DNA of 64,000 nt from Selenomonas sp. TAMA-11512 (GTDB taxonomy: Bacteria > Bacillota > Negativicutes > Selenomonadales > Selenomonadaceae): contig NZ_AP029018.1 in assembly GCF_037076525.1 (NCBI RefSeq), forward strand, positions 744,001 through 808,000. The letters are read 5' to 3'. Below the pieces are notes generated by a model, which did no database searches, was not told where the DNA came from, and saw only the letters and a program-made list of their open reading frames with translations. Each line of letters opens with the position of its first letter. Within the stretch, counting starts at the first letter, position 1. Positions 41,498 to 52,000 of the stretch are shown here, piece by piece. A program made the translations under genes and the position numbers.

Positions 41498-42604
41498 GTG
41501 AATACGGTTATGGGTCTCATCAACCTACAGGATGATAATCGCAAAATACGCGAGATGACAGAGAACAGACCTGTCGGATCGATTCCGTTTGCCGGACGAT
41601 ATCGCGTTATTGACTTCACGCTGTCGTCTATGGTCAATTCCGGCATCGGCCACGTCGGTATCATGCTGCCGATGAAGTCTCGCTCCATCATGGATCACTT
41701 GCGGTCCGGCAAGGATTGGGACTTGGCTCGCCGCCATGAAGGCCTGTTTTACCTGCCGCCGGCAAAGGACGACCGCGATACGCGCGAGGGCGACCTCAAG
41801 AATTTCTATCACAACATTGACTTTGTAGAGCACAGTGCGCAGAAGTATGTGCTGCTGGCTCGCGCGAACAACATCTACAACATCGATTTCAACAAGGTGC
41901 TGCGCTTTCACCAGAATACAAATGCGGACATCACGCTGGTATACAGCATCGCGCAGGAGGAAGAGCGGGAGAACAGTGTCGTCATAGAGACGGCGGAGAA
42001 CGGTCTCGTTCAGGATATCTCCATCAAGCCGGTTGTCTATCAGGGGGCGAAGGTGTCTCTCGGCATTTGCCTGATGGAGAAGAGGCTCTTCGTCAATATC
42101 GTCAAATCCGCTTACGAGCACGGCGGTACGGATTTCGTCCTCGACGGGATCATACGTCGGGCCGATCACTATACGATGTACGCTTGTATGCATGAAGGCT
42201 ATACGGCTTGTATCGCTTCGATGGCTTCCTATTACAGGACGAGCATGGAGGTGCTGCAGCCTGCCGTATGGGAAGAGCTTTTCATGCAGAACGGCTTCAT
42301 TTACACGAAGACGAAGGATGGCGTCCCCGTCCAGTATAAGGAGGACGCAAACGTTACCAATTCGCTCGTGGCAAACGGATGTGTTGTGCATGGCGAGGTG
42401 GAGAACAGCATTCTTTTCCGCGGCGTGACCGTCGGAAAAGGGGTGAAGATTCGCAATTCCATCTTGATGGAAAAATGTGATCTGAAGAATAACGCCTTGG
42501 TGGAGAACGTGATATGTGACAAGAATGTCACGATTACGTCGGATAAGTGGCTTAAGGGTGCGCCTAATTATCCGCTGGTTGTCAACAAAGATGCTGTGAT
42601 TTAA
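41498..42604 (+). CDS. glgD: glucose-1-phosphate adenylyltransferase subunit GlgD
   Basis: A 368-aa GlgC paralogue that modulates GlgC. The N-terminal part keeps the overall fold (R-P-V-G-S-I-P-F-A-G-R-Y-R-V-I-D-F-T-L-S) but the ATP loop G-G-x-G-x-R-L is replaced by L-I-N-L-Q-D-D-N, and the catalytic G-D-H is A-R-A-N-N, so it is not catalytic. The hexapeptide C-terminus is retained. It starts with GTG 41498 after GGAGAG, 34 bases behind glgC. A hairpin with T run follows, which may lower transcription into glgP. Confidence 0.95.
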   Translation: MNTVMGLINLQDDNRKIREMTENRPVGSIPFAGRYRVIDFTLSSMVNSGIGHVGIMLPMKSRSIMDHLRSGKDWDLARRHEGLFYLPPAKDDRDTREGDLKNFYHNIDFVEHSAQKYVLLARANNIYNIDFNKVLRFHQNTNADITLVYSIAQEEERENSVVIETAENGLVQDISIKPVVYQGAKVSLGICLMEKRLFVNIVKSAYEHGGTDFVLDGIIRRADHYTMYACMHEGYTACIASMASYYRTSMEVLQPAVWEELFMQNGFIYTKTKDGVPVQYKEDANVTNSLVANGCVVHGEVENSILFRGVTVGKGVKIRNSILMEKCDLKNNALVENVICDKNVTITSDKWLKGAPNYPLVVNKDAVI

Positions 42605-42613
42605 AAGGAAGGG

Positions 42614-42656
42614 AAAAGCCGCTGACCGGAGGATGTTTCTGTAAGCGGCTTTTTCC
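42614..42656 (+). terminator. hairpin between glgD and glgP (partial terminator)
   Basis: AAAAGCCGCT (42614-42623) pairs with AGCGGCTTTT (42644-42653), followed by TCC. It lies inside the glg cluster and may attenuate rather than stop transcription. Confidence 0.7.
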
Positions 42657-42717
42657 TGTTTATGTACGCGGCCGTTGTAAAGCAGTCTATATCAAGCGCC
42701 TGAACGGAGGATTGATC

Positions 42718-45162
42718 ATGGGTAAGAAGAAGAAAGAGCTTGGTTTAGCGAAAGAGGGAATGAAGCAGCGTTTCCTGCAGACAGCGCAGATCATGTGGGG
42801 CAGAGAACTGAAGGACCTCACGTCGCATGAGATCTATGAGTCGATTGCGGCTCTTGTCAAGCAGCATATCACGGAGAACTGGATTAAGACGAACAAGTCG
42901 TATATGAAACGGCAGGATAAGCAGGTCTACTATTTCTCCATCGAGTTCCTCTTGGGGCGTCTGATGAAGTCCAACATCGTCAATCTCGGCGAGATGGATC
43001 TCTTCAAGGATGCTCTGGAAGAGCTGGGGATCGATCTTGACAGCTTCTTCCAGGAGGAGCCGGACGCGGGTATCGGCAACGGAGGGCTCGGCCGGCTTGC
43101 CGCCTGCTTCATTGACTCGATGGCGTCCCTGGGGCTTCCGGGTCACGGCTGTTCGATTCGCTATCAGTATGGTCTCTTTGAGCAGAAGATCGTCGACGGA
43201 AATCAGGTCGAGATCCCCGATAACTGGCTCGGCAACGGCTTCGCGTGGGAGTACCGCAAGTCGGATAAGGCCATCAATGTCCGCTTCAACGGCAATGCCT
43301 ACATGAAGGAGCTCGAGGACGGTTCTCTGGAGGCGGTTCATGAGGACTACATGACGGTCATGGCTGTGCCGTATGACGTGCCGATCGTGGGGTATAAGAA
43401 CCATACGGTCAATACGCTTCGACTCTGGAACGCGGAGGTCAACCGCGACTTCTCGGACTATGCGACACTTACTTACGAGCAGCTGCAGGAGAAGAAAAAC
43501 TACCGTAACTTCGTTGAAAGCATCACGCAGTATCTCTATCCGGACGACAGCTCCTATGAGGGACGCCGCATGCGTCTCATTCAGGAATACTTCTTCGTCT
43601 CCGCCGGCGTGCAGTCCATTGTGCGGCACGCCAAGCTGTCGGGCATGGATCTTCACAGGCTGGACGAGAAGGTCGCCATCCATATCAACGATACGCATCC
43701 GGCCGTAGCGGTCGCGGAGCTCATGCGCCTCCTCATGGACGAAGAGGGCTTTGAGTGGGAAGAGGCATGGGAGATTACGCGCAAAACGATGGCGTATACG
43801 AACCACACGATTATGCCGGAAGCGCTGGAGAAGTGGCCGATCGATATATTCAAGCAGCTTCTGCCGCGCATCTACATGATCATTGAGGAGATCAACCGCC
43901 GTCATCTTGACGAGGTTCGCATGCGGTATCCGAACGATGAGCAGATGGTACATGAGCTGTCCATTATTGAGGACGGCCAGGTGCATATGGCTCGTCTTTC
44001 CATCGTGGGAAGCCACAGTGTCAACGGTGTGGCAGCAATTCACACGGATATTCTCAAGAAGGATACACTCAAGTATTTTTACCGGTACTATCCGAATAAA
44101 TTCAACAACAAGACGAACGGCATCACGCATCGCCGCTGGCTCATCGTGTCGAATCCGGAGCTCTCCGATCTCATTGACGAGACGATCGGGGAGGGCTGGC
44201 AGAAAGCGCCAAGCCAACTCACGCAGCTCAACAGCTATGTGAAAGATGCGTCTTTCCTAAGTCAGCTCGATAAGATCAAGCGCCTCAGAAAGAAGGACCT
44301 TGCCAATTTCATCCGGGAGAAGCAGGATATCAAGATCGATCCGGACACGATTTTTGATATTCAGGTCAAGCGCATACATTCCTATAAGCGTCAGATCATG
44401 AACATCCTGCAGGTCATGTATCTCTACACGATGATGAAGGAGGATAAGGCATTTACGATTCCTCCGACGACGCGCTTCTTCGGCGGCAAGGCGGCACCCG
44501 GCTATTATATCGCGAAGGAGACGATCCGTCTCATCAACGCGGTGGCGAAGAAGATCAACAATGACAAGGATGTAGCCGATCGTCTCAAGGTCGTATTCAT
44601 CGAGAACTTCGGCGTCTCCATCGGAGAGCTTGTCTATCCGGCAGCGGATATTTCCGAGCAGATTTCGACGGCTTCGAAGGAGGCCTCAGGTACAGGCAAT
44701 ATGAAGTTCATGATGAACGGCGCGCTTACGCTCGGGACACTCGACGGAGCCAATGTCGAGATTCGCGAGGCCGTCGGGCAGCAACATTGTGAAATCTTCG
44801 GCCTGCGCGCCGAGGAGGTCATGAATTACTATCAGACAGGTGCGTACCGCGCATGGGATGAGTTCAATATGAATCCGGCTGTGCGCATGGTCATGACACA
44901 GCTCGTTGATGACACATACGGCGGTGATTTCCACTCGTTGTATGACTATCTGATTCACGGCAACGATGAGTTTTTCGTCTTGAAGGACTTCTCGGCATAT
45001 GATGCCGCGCATCGCCATATGAACAAGAAGTACAGGGACAGAAATGCGTGGCTGACGTCGTCGGCGATCAATATCGCCAATTCAGGTGTGTTCTCATCCG
45101 ACCGTACAATCATGGAGTACGCGGATGATATTTGGGGTGTCAAAGAAGTATTAATTCCTTGA
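42718..45162 (+). CDS. glgP: glycogen phosphorylase
   Basis: An 814-aa pyridoxal-phosphate enzyme releasing glucose-1-phosphate from glycogen ends. Y-Y-F-S-I-E-F-L-L-G-R and G-N-G-G-L-G-R-L-A-A-C-F near residues 60-120 are classical. H-I-N-D-T-H-P is near 325. The PLP lysine is in E-A-S-G-T-G-N-M-K-F near 665. I chose ATG 42718 because GGAGG stands 7 bases upstream; a TTG two codons earlier is possible. Its place between synthesis genes means synthesis and breakdown enzymes are made from the same locus. Confidence 0.96.
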   Translation: MGKKKKELGLAKEGMKQRFLQTAQIMWGRELKDLTSHEIYESIAALVKQHITENWIKTNKSYMKRQDKQVYYFSIEFLLGRLMKSNIVNLGEMDLFKDALEELGIDLDSFFQEEPDAGIGNGGLGRLAACFIDSMASLGLPGHGCSIRYQYGLFEQKIVDGNQVEIPDNWLGNGFAWEYRKSDKAINVRFNGNAYMKELEDGSLEAVHEDYMTVMAVPYDVPIVGYKNHTVNTLRLWNAEVNRDFSDYATLTYEQLQEKKNYRNFVESITQYLYPDDSSYEGRRMRLIQEYFFVSAGVQSIVRHAKLSGMDLHRLDEKVAIHINDTHPAVAVAELMRLLMDEEGFEWEEAWEITRKTMAYTNHTIMPEALEKWPIDIFKQLLPRIYMIIEEINRRHLDEVRMRYPNDEQMVHELSIIEDGQVHMARLSIVGSHSVNGVAAIHTDILKKDTLKYFYRYYPNKFNNKTNGITHRRWLIVSNPELSDLIDETIGEGWQKAPSQLTQLNSYVKDASFLSQLDKIKRLRKKDLANFIREKQDIKIDPDTIFDIQVKRIHSYKRQIMNILQVMYLYTMMKEDKAFTIPPTTRFFGGKAAPGYYIAKETIRLINAVAKKINNDKDVADRLKVVFIENFGVSIGELVYPAADISEQISTASKEASGTGNMKFMMNGALTLGTLDGANVEIREAVGQQHCEIFGLRAEEVMNYYQTGAYRAWDEFNMNPAVRMVMTQLVDDTYGGDFHSLYDYLIHGNDEFFVLKDFSAYDAAHRHMNKKYRDRNAWLTSSAINIANSGVFSSDRTIMEYADDIWGVKEVLIP

Positions 45163-45187
45163 TGAAAACGATTGGGGGGGAGTATTC

Positions 45188-47290
45188 GTGGTAGTATCAG
45201 ATTTGAGCGAGTTCGATTTATTCCTGTTTCACCAAGGTACCAACTTTCATGCCTACGAAATGTTGGGTGCTCACTTTATTGAGCAGGACGGTAAAAAGGG
45301 AGTGCGCTTTGCCGTATGGGCACCGCATGCGAAGTCTGTCAGTGTTGTAGGCGATTTCAATAATTGGGATACGCGAGATCATATGATGCGGCGCATCGGT
45401 GACGGCGAGATTTGGTCGGTATTCATTCCCGGCATCAAGGAAGGGGATGTGTACAAGTATGCCATCGAGCCGCAGTGGGGCGGGCCGCACATCATGAAGG
45501 CGGATCCCTACGGGTTCTACGCGGAGAAAAAGCCGCTGACGGCATCGCGTGTCTACCCTCTGGGGCAGTATGAGTGGCATGACCAGAAGTGGCAGGAGGA
45601 GAAAAAGGGGAAACCCTCCTACGGCCGTCCCATGCTGACGTATGAGGTGCATCTTGGATCCTGGCGCCGCTCGATGGAGGGAGAATACCTTTCGTATCGT
45701 GACCTTGCCGACCAGCTCATCAGCTATGTCAAAAAGATGCACTATACGCACATCGAGGTCATGCCGCTCTGCGAGCATCCGTTTGACGGTTCGTGGGGCT
45801 ATCAGGCGACAGGGTACTATGCCGTGACAAGCCGATTCGGCACGCCGGATGATTTTTGTTACCTTGTGGACAGGGCGCATGAGGCGGGCATCGCCGTCAT
45901 CATGGACTGGGTGCCGGGGCACTTCTGCAAAGACGAGCAGGGACTCCGTCACTTTGACGGCATGACGCTCTATGAGTCTGACAATGAGCAGCTTGCCGAG
46001 AACTGGGAATGGGGCACGACGAACTTTGACTACGGCCGTACCGAAGTGCAGAGCTTCCTGATCTCCAACGCGATGTTCTGGCTCAATGAGTATCACATTG
46101 ACGGGCTTCGAATTGACGCTGTGGCGAATATGCTCTACCTGAATTACGGACGTAAGGAGGGGGAGTGGTCGCCGAACAAGTACGGCGATACGGGGAACCT
46201 CGAGGCGATGGACTTCATTAAGAAGCTCAACGAGGCGATCTTCAAGTTCCATCCGGAGGCCCTGATGATCGCCGAGGAGTCGACGTCGTGGCCGCTCATC
46301 TCCAAGCCGGTCTACATGGGCGGGATGGGCTTCAACTACAAGTGGAATATGGGCTGGATGAACGACATGCTGGAATATGTCAGCCTGGATCCGATCTATC
46401 GCAAGTGGAACCAGGACAAGGTGACGTTCTCCTTTATGTACGCCTTTAGTGAAAACTTCGTTCTGCCTCTGTCGCATGACGAGGTCGTCCATGGGAAGTG
46501 CTCGCTGATCAGCAAGATGCCCGGCGATTACTGGCAGAAATTTGCAGGGCTCAGAGGATTTTACGGCTATTGGATGGCACATCCGGGCAAAAAGCTTCTC
46601 TTTATGGGCAGTGAGTTCGGTCAGTTCATCGAGTGGAACTTTGACGACAGTCTGGATTGGCACCTGGTGGAGGAGTACCCGATGCACACGAAGATGCAGC
46701 GGTACTCGCAGGCGCTCAATCGCTTTTATCAGGAAAACCGTCCATTCTGGGAGGTTGACTTCGACTGGAGCGGGTTTGAATGGATTTCACCGGACGATAA
46801 CGAGAACTCCATCGTCACGTTCCTGCGAAAGGCGGAGGACAGCAACGACTTCATCATCGCTGTCTGCAATTTCACGCCGGAGGTGCGTCATGACTATCGC
46901 ATCGGCGTCCCGAAGAAGGGGAGCTATGTCGAGGTCTTCAACAGTGACTGCGAAGAGTTCGGCGGCTCCGGCGTCGTGAATACGGGGATATTCTCCTCGG
47001 AGGAGGTGCCGTGGCACGGCCGCGAGCAGTCGATTCGCATCACGGTGCCGCCTCTGGCAACCGCCTATTTCCGTCTGCAGGATACGCTTGGCTATGTTAC
47101 GCGCATTCTGCCGGAGGAAGATGAGCCGCTTGTGGAAGCAAAGTCCAAGCCGGGCAGAGCTTCTTCCCTTGAAAAGCCGGCAGCCACACTTCGTCTGTCC
47201 GCACGGACAACTTCAACAGGGAAGGATAAGGCGCAAAGCCGCAAGAGAGTGTCCCTGCACAACGAGCAATACCATGCAGCAGCCCGGTAA
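45188..47290 (+). CDS. glgB: 1,4-alpha-glucan branching enzyme
   Basis: A 700-aa GH13 enzyme introducing alpha-1,6 branches into glycogen. The N-terminal carbohydrate-binding module 48 covers about 20-125 (V-R-F-A-V-W-A-P-H-A, F-N-N-W-D). The catalytic barrel has G-S-W-G-Y-Q-A-T-G-Y near 200, D-G-L-R-I-D-A-V (nucleophile Asp), A-E-E-S-T near 360 and L-S-H-D-E-V near 425. The last about 70 residues are a basic, low-complexity tail (R-K-R-V-S-L-H) not typical of the family. It starts with GTG 45188 behind a G-rich Shine-Dalgarno, 25 bases after glgP. Confidence 0.96.
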   Translation: MVVSDLSEFDLFLFHQGTNFHAYEMLGAHFIEQDGKKGVRFAVWAPHAKSVSVVGDFNNWDTRDHMMRRIGDGEIWSVFIPGIKEGDVYKYAIEPQWGGPHIMKADPYGFYAEKKPLTASRVYPLGQYEWHDQKWQEEKKGKPSYGRPMLTYEVHLGSWRRSMEGEYLSYRDLADQLISYVKKMHYTHIEVMPLCEHPFDGSWGYQATGYYAVTSRFGTPDDFCYLVDRAHEAGIAVIMDWVPGHFCKDEQGLRHFDGMTLYESDNEQLAENWEWGTTNFDYGRTEVQSFLISNAMFWLNEYHIDGLRIDAVANMLYLNYGRKEGEWSPNKYGDTGNLEAMDFIKKLNEAIFKFHPEALMIAEESTSWPLISKPVYMGGMGFNYKWNMGWMNDMLEYVSLDPIYRKWNQDKVTFSFMYAFSENFVLPLSHDEVVHGKCSLISKMPGDYWQKFAGLRGFYGYWMAHPGKKLLFMGSEFGQFIEWNFDDSLDWHLVEEYPMHTKMQRYSQALNRFYQENRPFWEVDFDWSGFEWISPDDNENSIVTFLRKAEDSNDFIIAVCNFTPEVRHDYRIGVPKKGSYVEVFNSDCEEFGGSGVVNTGIFSSEEVPWHGREQSIRITVPPLATAYFRLQDTLGYVTRILPEEDEPLVEAKSKPGRASSLEKPAATLRLSARTTSTGKDKAQSRKRVSLHNEQYHAAAR

Positions 47291-47390
47291 TTTCCGATAC
47301 GTGAGAGATTTTCTTACGAGGCACATCCGCCCAGTGTTGTGATTGTCTGTTGGACGGACGAGCCTCCTCAATATACAAGGAGGTTTATCT

Positions 47391-48827
47391 ATGAAAGTTC
47401 TATATGTAGCAGCGGAAGCAGTTCCATTCGCCAAGACGGGAGGGCTTGCGGATGTCGCGGGCTCCCTGCCGAAGGCCCTGCGAAAAGACGGCGTGGACGT
47501 GCGTGTCATCATGCCGAAGTATGGCAAGATCGCGCAGGAATACATTGACCGGATGGAGCATGTCTACGACGGTACAATCCATGTGGCATGGCGTGAGAAA
47601 TACATCGGACTCGACCGGCTTGAGCTGGACGGAGTGACATATTACTTCATTGACAATACGGAATACTTCTACCGTGAGGGATTCTACGGCTATGATGACG
47701 ATGCGGAGAGATTTTCCTTCTTCTGCCGCGGTGTCCTGAACCTCTTGGACGCCATGGACTTCTGGCCGAATGTCATCCATTCCAACGACTGGCACGCGGG
47801 GCTTGTCAGTGTGTTCCTGAAGCTCGAGCATCAGGGCGATGAGCGCTACGAGCGGATTCGTACGATGTATACGATTCACAATCTCAAGTATCAGGGCGTG
47901 TTTCCCAAGGAAGCGATGGCGGATTCCATCGGTCTCGACTGGAAGTACTTTACAAACGGAGATCTTGAGTTCTATGATGCGGTCAACTTCATGAAGGGCG
48001 GCATTATCTATTCCGACTATGTGACGACGGTCAGCCGCACATACGCGGAGGAGATACAGAACGAATACTTCGGTGAAATGCTGGACGGGCTTCTCCGCTC
48101 GCGCAAGGACGACCTTTTCGGCATCGTCAACGGCATTGACTACGATGTCTACAATCCCGCGACGGACAAGGATATCTTCTACAATTACGACATCAATTCT
48201 CTGGGAAAGAAGATTGACAACAAGACGGAACTGCAGAAGCAGCTCGGTCTGCCGGAGAATCGCAATGTCCCCATGATTGCCATTGTATCGCGTCTCGTTC
48301 CGCCGAAGGGGATTGACCTCATCGTCCGCGTGATGGATGAGCTCCTGCAGCACGAAGACATCCAGCTCGTCGTCCTCGGTACGGGCGACCGCATCTATGA
48401 AGACTGGTTTAAGGGACTGCAGTGGCGCTTCCCGAAGAAGGTCTCGGTCAACATTCAATTTTCCAATGCGCTTGCGCAGAAAATCTACGCGGCTTCAACG
48501 CTCTTTTTGATGCCGTCCAACTACGAGCCCTGCGGTATCGGTCAGCTCATCGCGATGCGCTACGGCGCAATCCCTGTTGTTCGCGAGACGGGCGGACTGA
48601 AGGACACCGTAATTCCATACAGCAGCGAGACGGGTGAAGGGACGGGCTTCTCCTTCTATGACTACAACGCGCATGAAATGATGTATGCATTGAAGCGCGC
48701 TCTCCGCAGCTGCACGGCGTTGGAGACTTGGACGAAGCTCGCGCGGAATGCGATGGCACAGGACTTCTCTTGGAAGCAGTCTGCTAAGGAGTATGAAGAT
48801 CTCTACGAACGGCTTGTTCAGAAATAA
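47391..48827 (+). CDS. glgA: glycogen synthase (ADP-glucose type)
   Basis: A 478-aa GT5 glycosyltransferase extending glycogen with ADP-glucose. K-V-L-Y-V-A-A-E-A-V-P-F-A-K-T-G-G-L-A-D-V at the N-terminus contains the ADP-glucose-binding K-T-G-G-L. The second Rossmann domain has S-R-L-V-P-P-K-G near 300 and P-S-N-Y-E-P-C-G-I-G-Q near 380. ATG 47391 is preceded by AAGGAGG with good spacing. The 100-base gap from glgB includes no separate promoter. A strong terminator follows, closing the glgCDPBA transcript. Confidence 0.97.
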   Translation: MKVLYVAAEAVPFAKTGGLADVAGSLPKALRKDGVDVRVIMPKYGKIAQEYIDRMEHVYDGTIHVAWREKYIGLDRLELDGVTYYFIDNTEYFYREGFYGYDDDAERFSFFCRGVLNLLDAMDFWPNVIHSNDWHAGLVSVFLKLEHQGDERYERIRTMYTIHNLKYQGVFPKEAMADSIGLDWKYFTNGDLEFYDAVNFMKGGIIYSDYVTTVSRTYAEEIQNEYFGEMLDGLLRSRKDDLFGIVNGIDYDVYNPATDKDIFYNYDINSLGKKIDNKTELQKQLGLPENRNVPMIAIVSRLVPPKGIDLIVRVMDELLQHEDIQLVVLGTGDRIYEDWFKGLQWRFPKKVSVNIQFSNALAQKIYAASTLFLMPSNYEPCGIGQLIAMRYGAIPVVRETGGLKDTVIPYSSETGEGTGFSFYDYNAHEMMYALKRALRSCTALETWTKLARNAMAQDFSWKQSAKEYEDLYERLVQK

Positions 48828-48859
48828 ACGGCTGCGGAGAGACTCTTCTTGGAGGAAGA

Positions 48860-48893
48860 AAGGCCTGTCCCTATAAAGACAGGTCTTTTTTCT
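48860..48893 (+). terminator. terminator after glgA
   Basis: AAGGCCTGTC (48860-48869) pairs with GACAGGTCTT (48878-48887), followed by a T run. Confidence 0.9.
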
Positions 48894-49063
48894 CTTAATG
48901 TAAGTATGTAAATCATCGAAAAAACAGATGTGGAGTCTGTCCGACAGACTCCCGATATATTTTGTGTGTATGCTGACTACCTTTCATTCATGCGAGGCAG
49001 AAAAGAATGGAATCTTTTCAGAGAAAGACGATGAGATGACAGCGTGCAACGGGAGGCGAAACA

Positions 49064-52000
49064 ATGTCAAGAAGAGAAGCTGAGCACAATTCACAGGACG
49101 TGTTTTTCCGTTCGCCTGTGGGCGCAGCGGAAGCGGGATCAACGGTGCAGCTTGGCATACGCATGAAGGATTGTGAGCCGCAAACGAAAGTGATTTTGCG
49201 TCTGTGGCAGGAATCGGCCGGTGAAAAGCTGATAGAGCTGGCCAATGTGTCAACGAAGAATGAAAAGGATTGCTTTTACCGGACATCGATTGAAATGCCG
49301 AAGAAAGGCGGTCTTCTTTGGTATTATTTCATTATTACATCACCTGATGAAGAAACATGGTATTATGGAAACAACATGGAGCATTTGGGAGGTCTAGGAG
49401 GGGCGTATGACGGGGTGCCGCCATCCTTCCAGATCACCGTTTACAATAAAGGAGCAAAGACGCCGGACTGGATGAAGACGGCGGTCATGTATCAGATTTT
49501 CCCGGATCGATTCTATCGGAAGGGCAACGGGCTCATCGAAAAGAAGGGCGCCGTCATACATGCTTCGTGGGAAGATCAGCCCTGCTACTATAAGGATGTC
49601 GACACGAAGGAGATCGTGCACTACGATTTCTTCGGAGGCAATTTAAAGGGAATCGAGGAAAAGCTGCCCTATCTGCAGGAGCTGGGCATTTCGCTCATTT
49701 ACCTCAACCCTGTCTTTGAGTCGCCCAGCAATCATCACTACGACACGGGAGACTATCATAAGATCGATCCGCTTTTGGGGACAAACGAAGATTTTGAGCA
49801 TCTCATCGAGAAGGCAAGGGAGCACGGGATCCGTCTCATCATCGACGGCGTGTTCAGTCATACGGGATCGGACAGCATCTACTTCAATCGCGACGACAAT
49901 TATGAAAGTCTGGGCGCGTTCCAGTCTCCGCTGTCGCCTTACTATGAGTGGTACAACTTCCACAAGTATCCCTACGAGTATGACAGCTGGTGGGGATTCT
50001 CGACGCTGCCGAATGTCAACGAGACAACGCCGTCCTATATGGACTTCATCATCCGCGATGAGAACAGCGTGCTGCGCCATTGGATGAAGGCGGGCATCAG
50101 CGGATGGCGTCTGGATGTCATCGATGAACTGCCGGAAAAATTTACGCAGACCTTCTACCAGGAGATGAAAAAGATCGATCCGGACGCCGTCCTCGTCGGT
50201 GAAGTCTGGGAGGATGCCTCCAACAAGATCGCCTATGGCGTGCCGCGCGAATATCTCTGCGGGCAGGAGATCGACTCGGCGATGAACTATCCCTTCCGAA
50301 AGGCCGTACTGGACTTTCTGCTGAACTGGGTGGATGGCCGTCAGACGATGCGCATCTTGGAGAGTCTCCGAGAAAATTATCCGAAGGAAAATTTCTACGT
50401 CATGATGAATCTCATCGACAGTCATGATGTGGAGCGCGCGATTACGCTTCTTGGCGAGGCGCCTTTCTATGACGGAATGCCGGCGATTCATCAGTCGCGT
50501 TTCAAGCTGGACGCGGAGCACTATACGCTTGGCTGTCTGCGGCTGCAGCTGGCATCGATGTGGCAGATGACGTATCCGGGCACGCCGTGCGTTTACTACG
50601 GCGATGAGATCGGTATGCAGGGATTCCGCGATCCGTACAATCGTGCGCCGTATGCGTGGTCGAATCCGGATGAGGATCTGCTCGCATGGTACCGGAAGCT
50701 CATCCGCCTGCGCAACGAGCACCCGGCCCTGCAGACGGGGGATTTTCTGCCTCTCTACAGCGAGGGACACGTGCTTTCCTATGCGCGGACGATACAGGCG
50801 GGCGTCGACGCGTTCGGCAGGCAGCAGAAGAATGAATCGTTTGTCGTTGTACTGAATCGCAGCCGTGATCAGGCGGCGAACATCTCGATCGAGGTGGGTG
50901 ATTTTGCGGACGGTGCCTTTGAGAATGCGCTTGACCCGGAGGAGCGGATTGACGTCCTGCGCGGGAAGATAGCGCTCAAGGTACCGCCTCTCTCCGGACG
51001 CATTTATCGCCTCGTGCCGAAGGTGCGCCGCTATGAGAGAAAGGCGGGCATTCTCCTGCATCCGACGTCCCTGCCGTCTCCGTACGGCATCGGCGATCTC
51101 GGCGGCTCCGCATATTCCTTCGTCGACTTCCTGCAGGAGGCGGGGCAGAAGGTATGGCAGATCCTCCCGCTCAATCCGGTGGGATTCGGCTACTCCCCGT
51201 ATCAGTCGCCGTCGGCGTTTGCCGGAAACCCGATGCTCATCTCGCTCGATCAGCTCGTCGATACGGGGCTTCTTTTAAGGCGGGATGTCAAGCAGCCGAA
51301 TGATACGTCGACGGCATTCATTGACTACGAACGTGTTTGGAGCTTCAAACGAAAGCAGCTGAGGAAGGCGTTTGAAGCCTTTAAGAAGCAGGGGTTCTCT
51401 GCGGAATATAAGGCATTTACGGCAAAGGAGGATTACTGGCTCGAGGATTACGCCCTCTTTGAGGCCATCAAGGAGGATTCCTCCGACCGCGCGTGGTATG
51501 AGTGGGAAGACGGATTGAAGCGGCGGCAGCCGGAAGAGCTCCGAAAGATCAGGGAGCGTCTGGCGGATGAGGCGGACTTCCACAAATTCTTACAGTACCA
51601 CTTCCACAGGCAATGGCGTCGCCTCAAGGAGTATGCCAAGGAGCGCGGCATCAAGATCATGGGAGATATGCCCATCTTCGTTTCTCATGACAGCGTCGAT
51701 GTATGGACGCATCAGCATCTCTTCAAGCTCAATCCGGACGGCACGGCAAAGACGGTGGCGGGTGTGCCGCCGGACTACTTCAGCGCTACGGGTCAGCTAT
51801 GGGGCAATCCGCAGTACGACTGGACAGCGATGAAGAAGGACGGGTACGCCTGGTGGAAGAGCCGCTTCAAGAAGCTTGCCGAGCAGGTGGATATCATCCG
51901 CATCGACCACTTCCGCGGATTTGAATCGTATTGGGAGGTTGACGCGAAGGCAAAGACCGCCGTCAACGGATCGTGGGTCAAGGGCCCGGGCAAGCCGTTC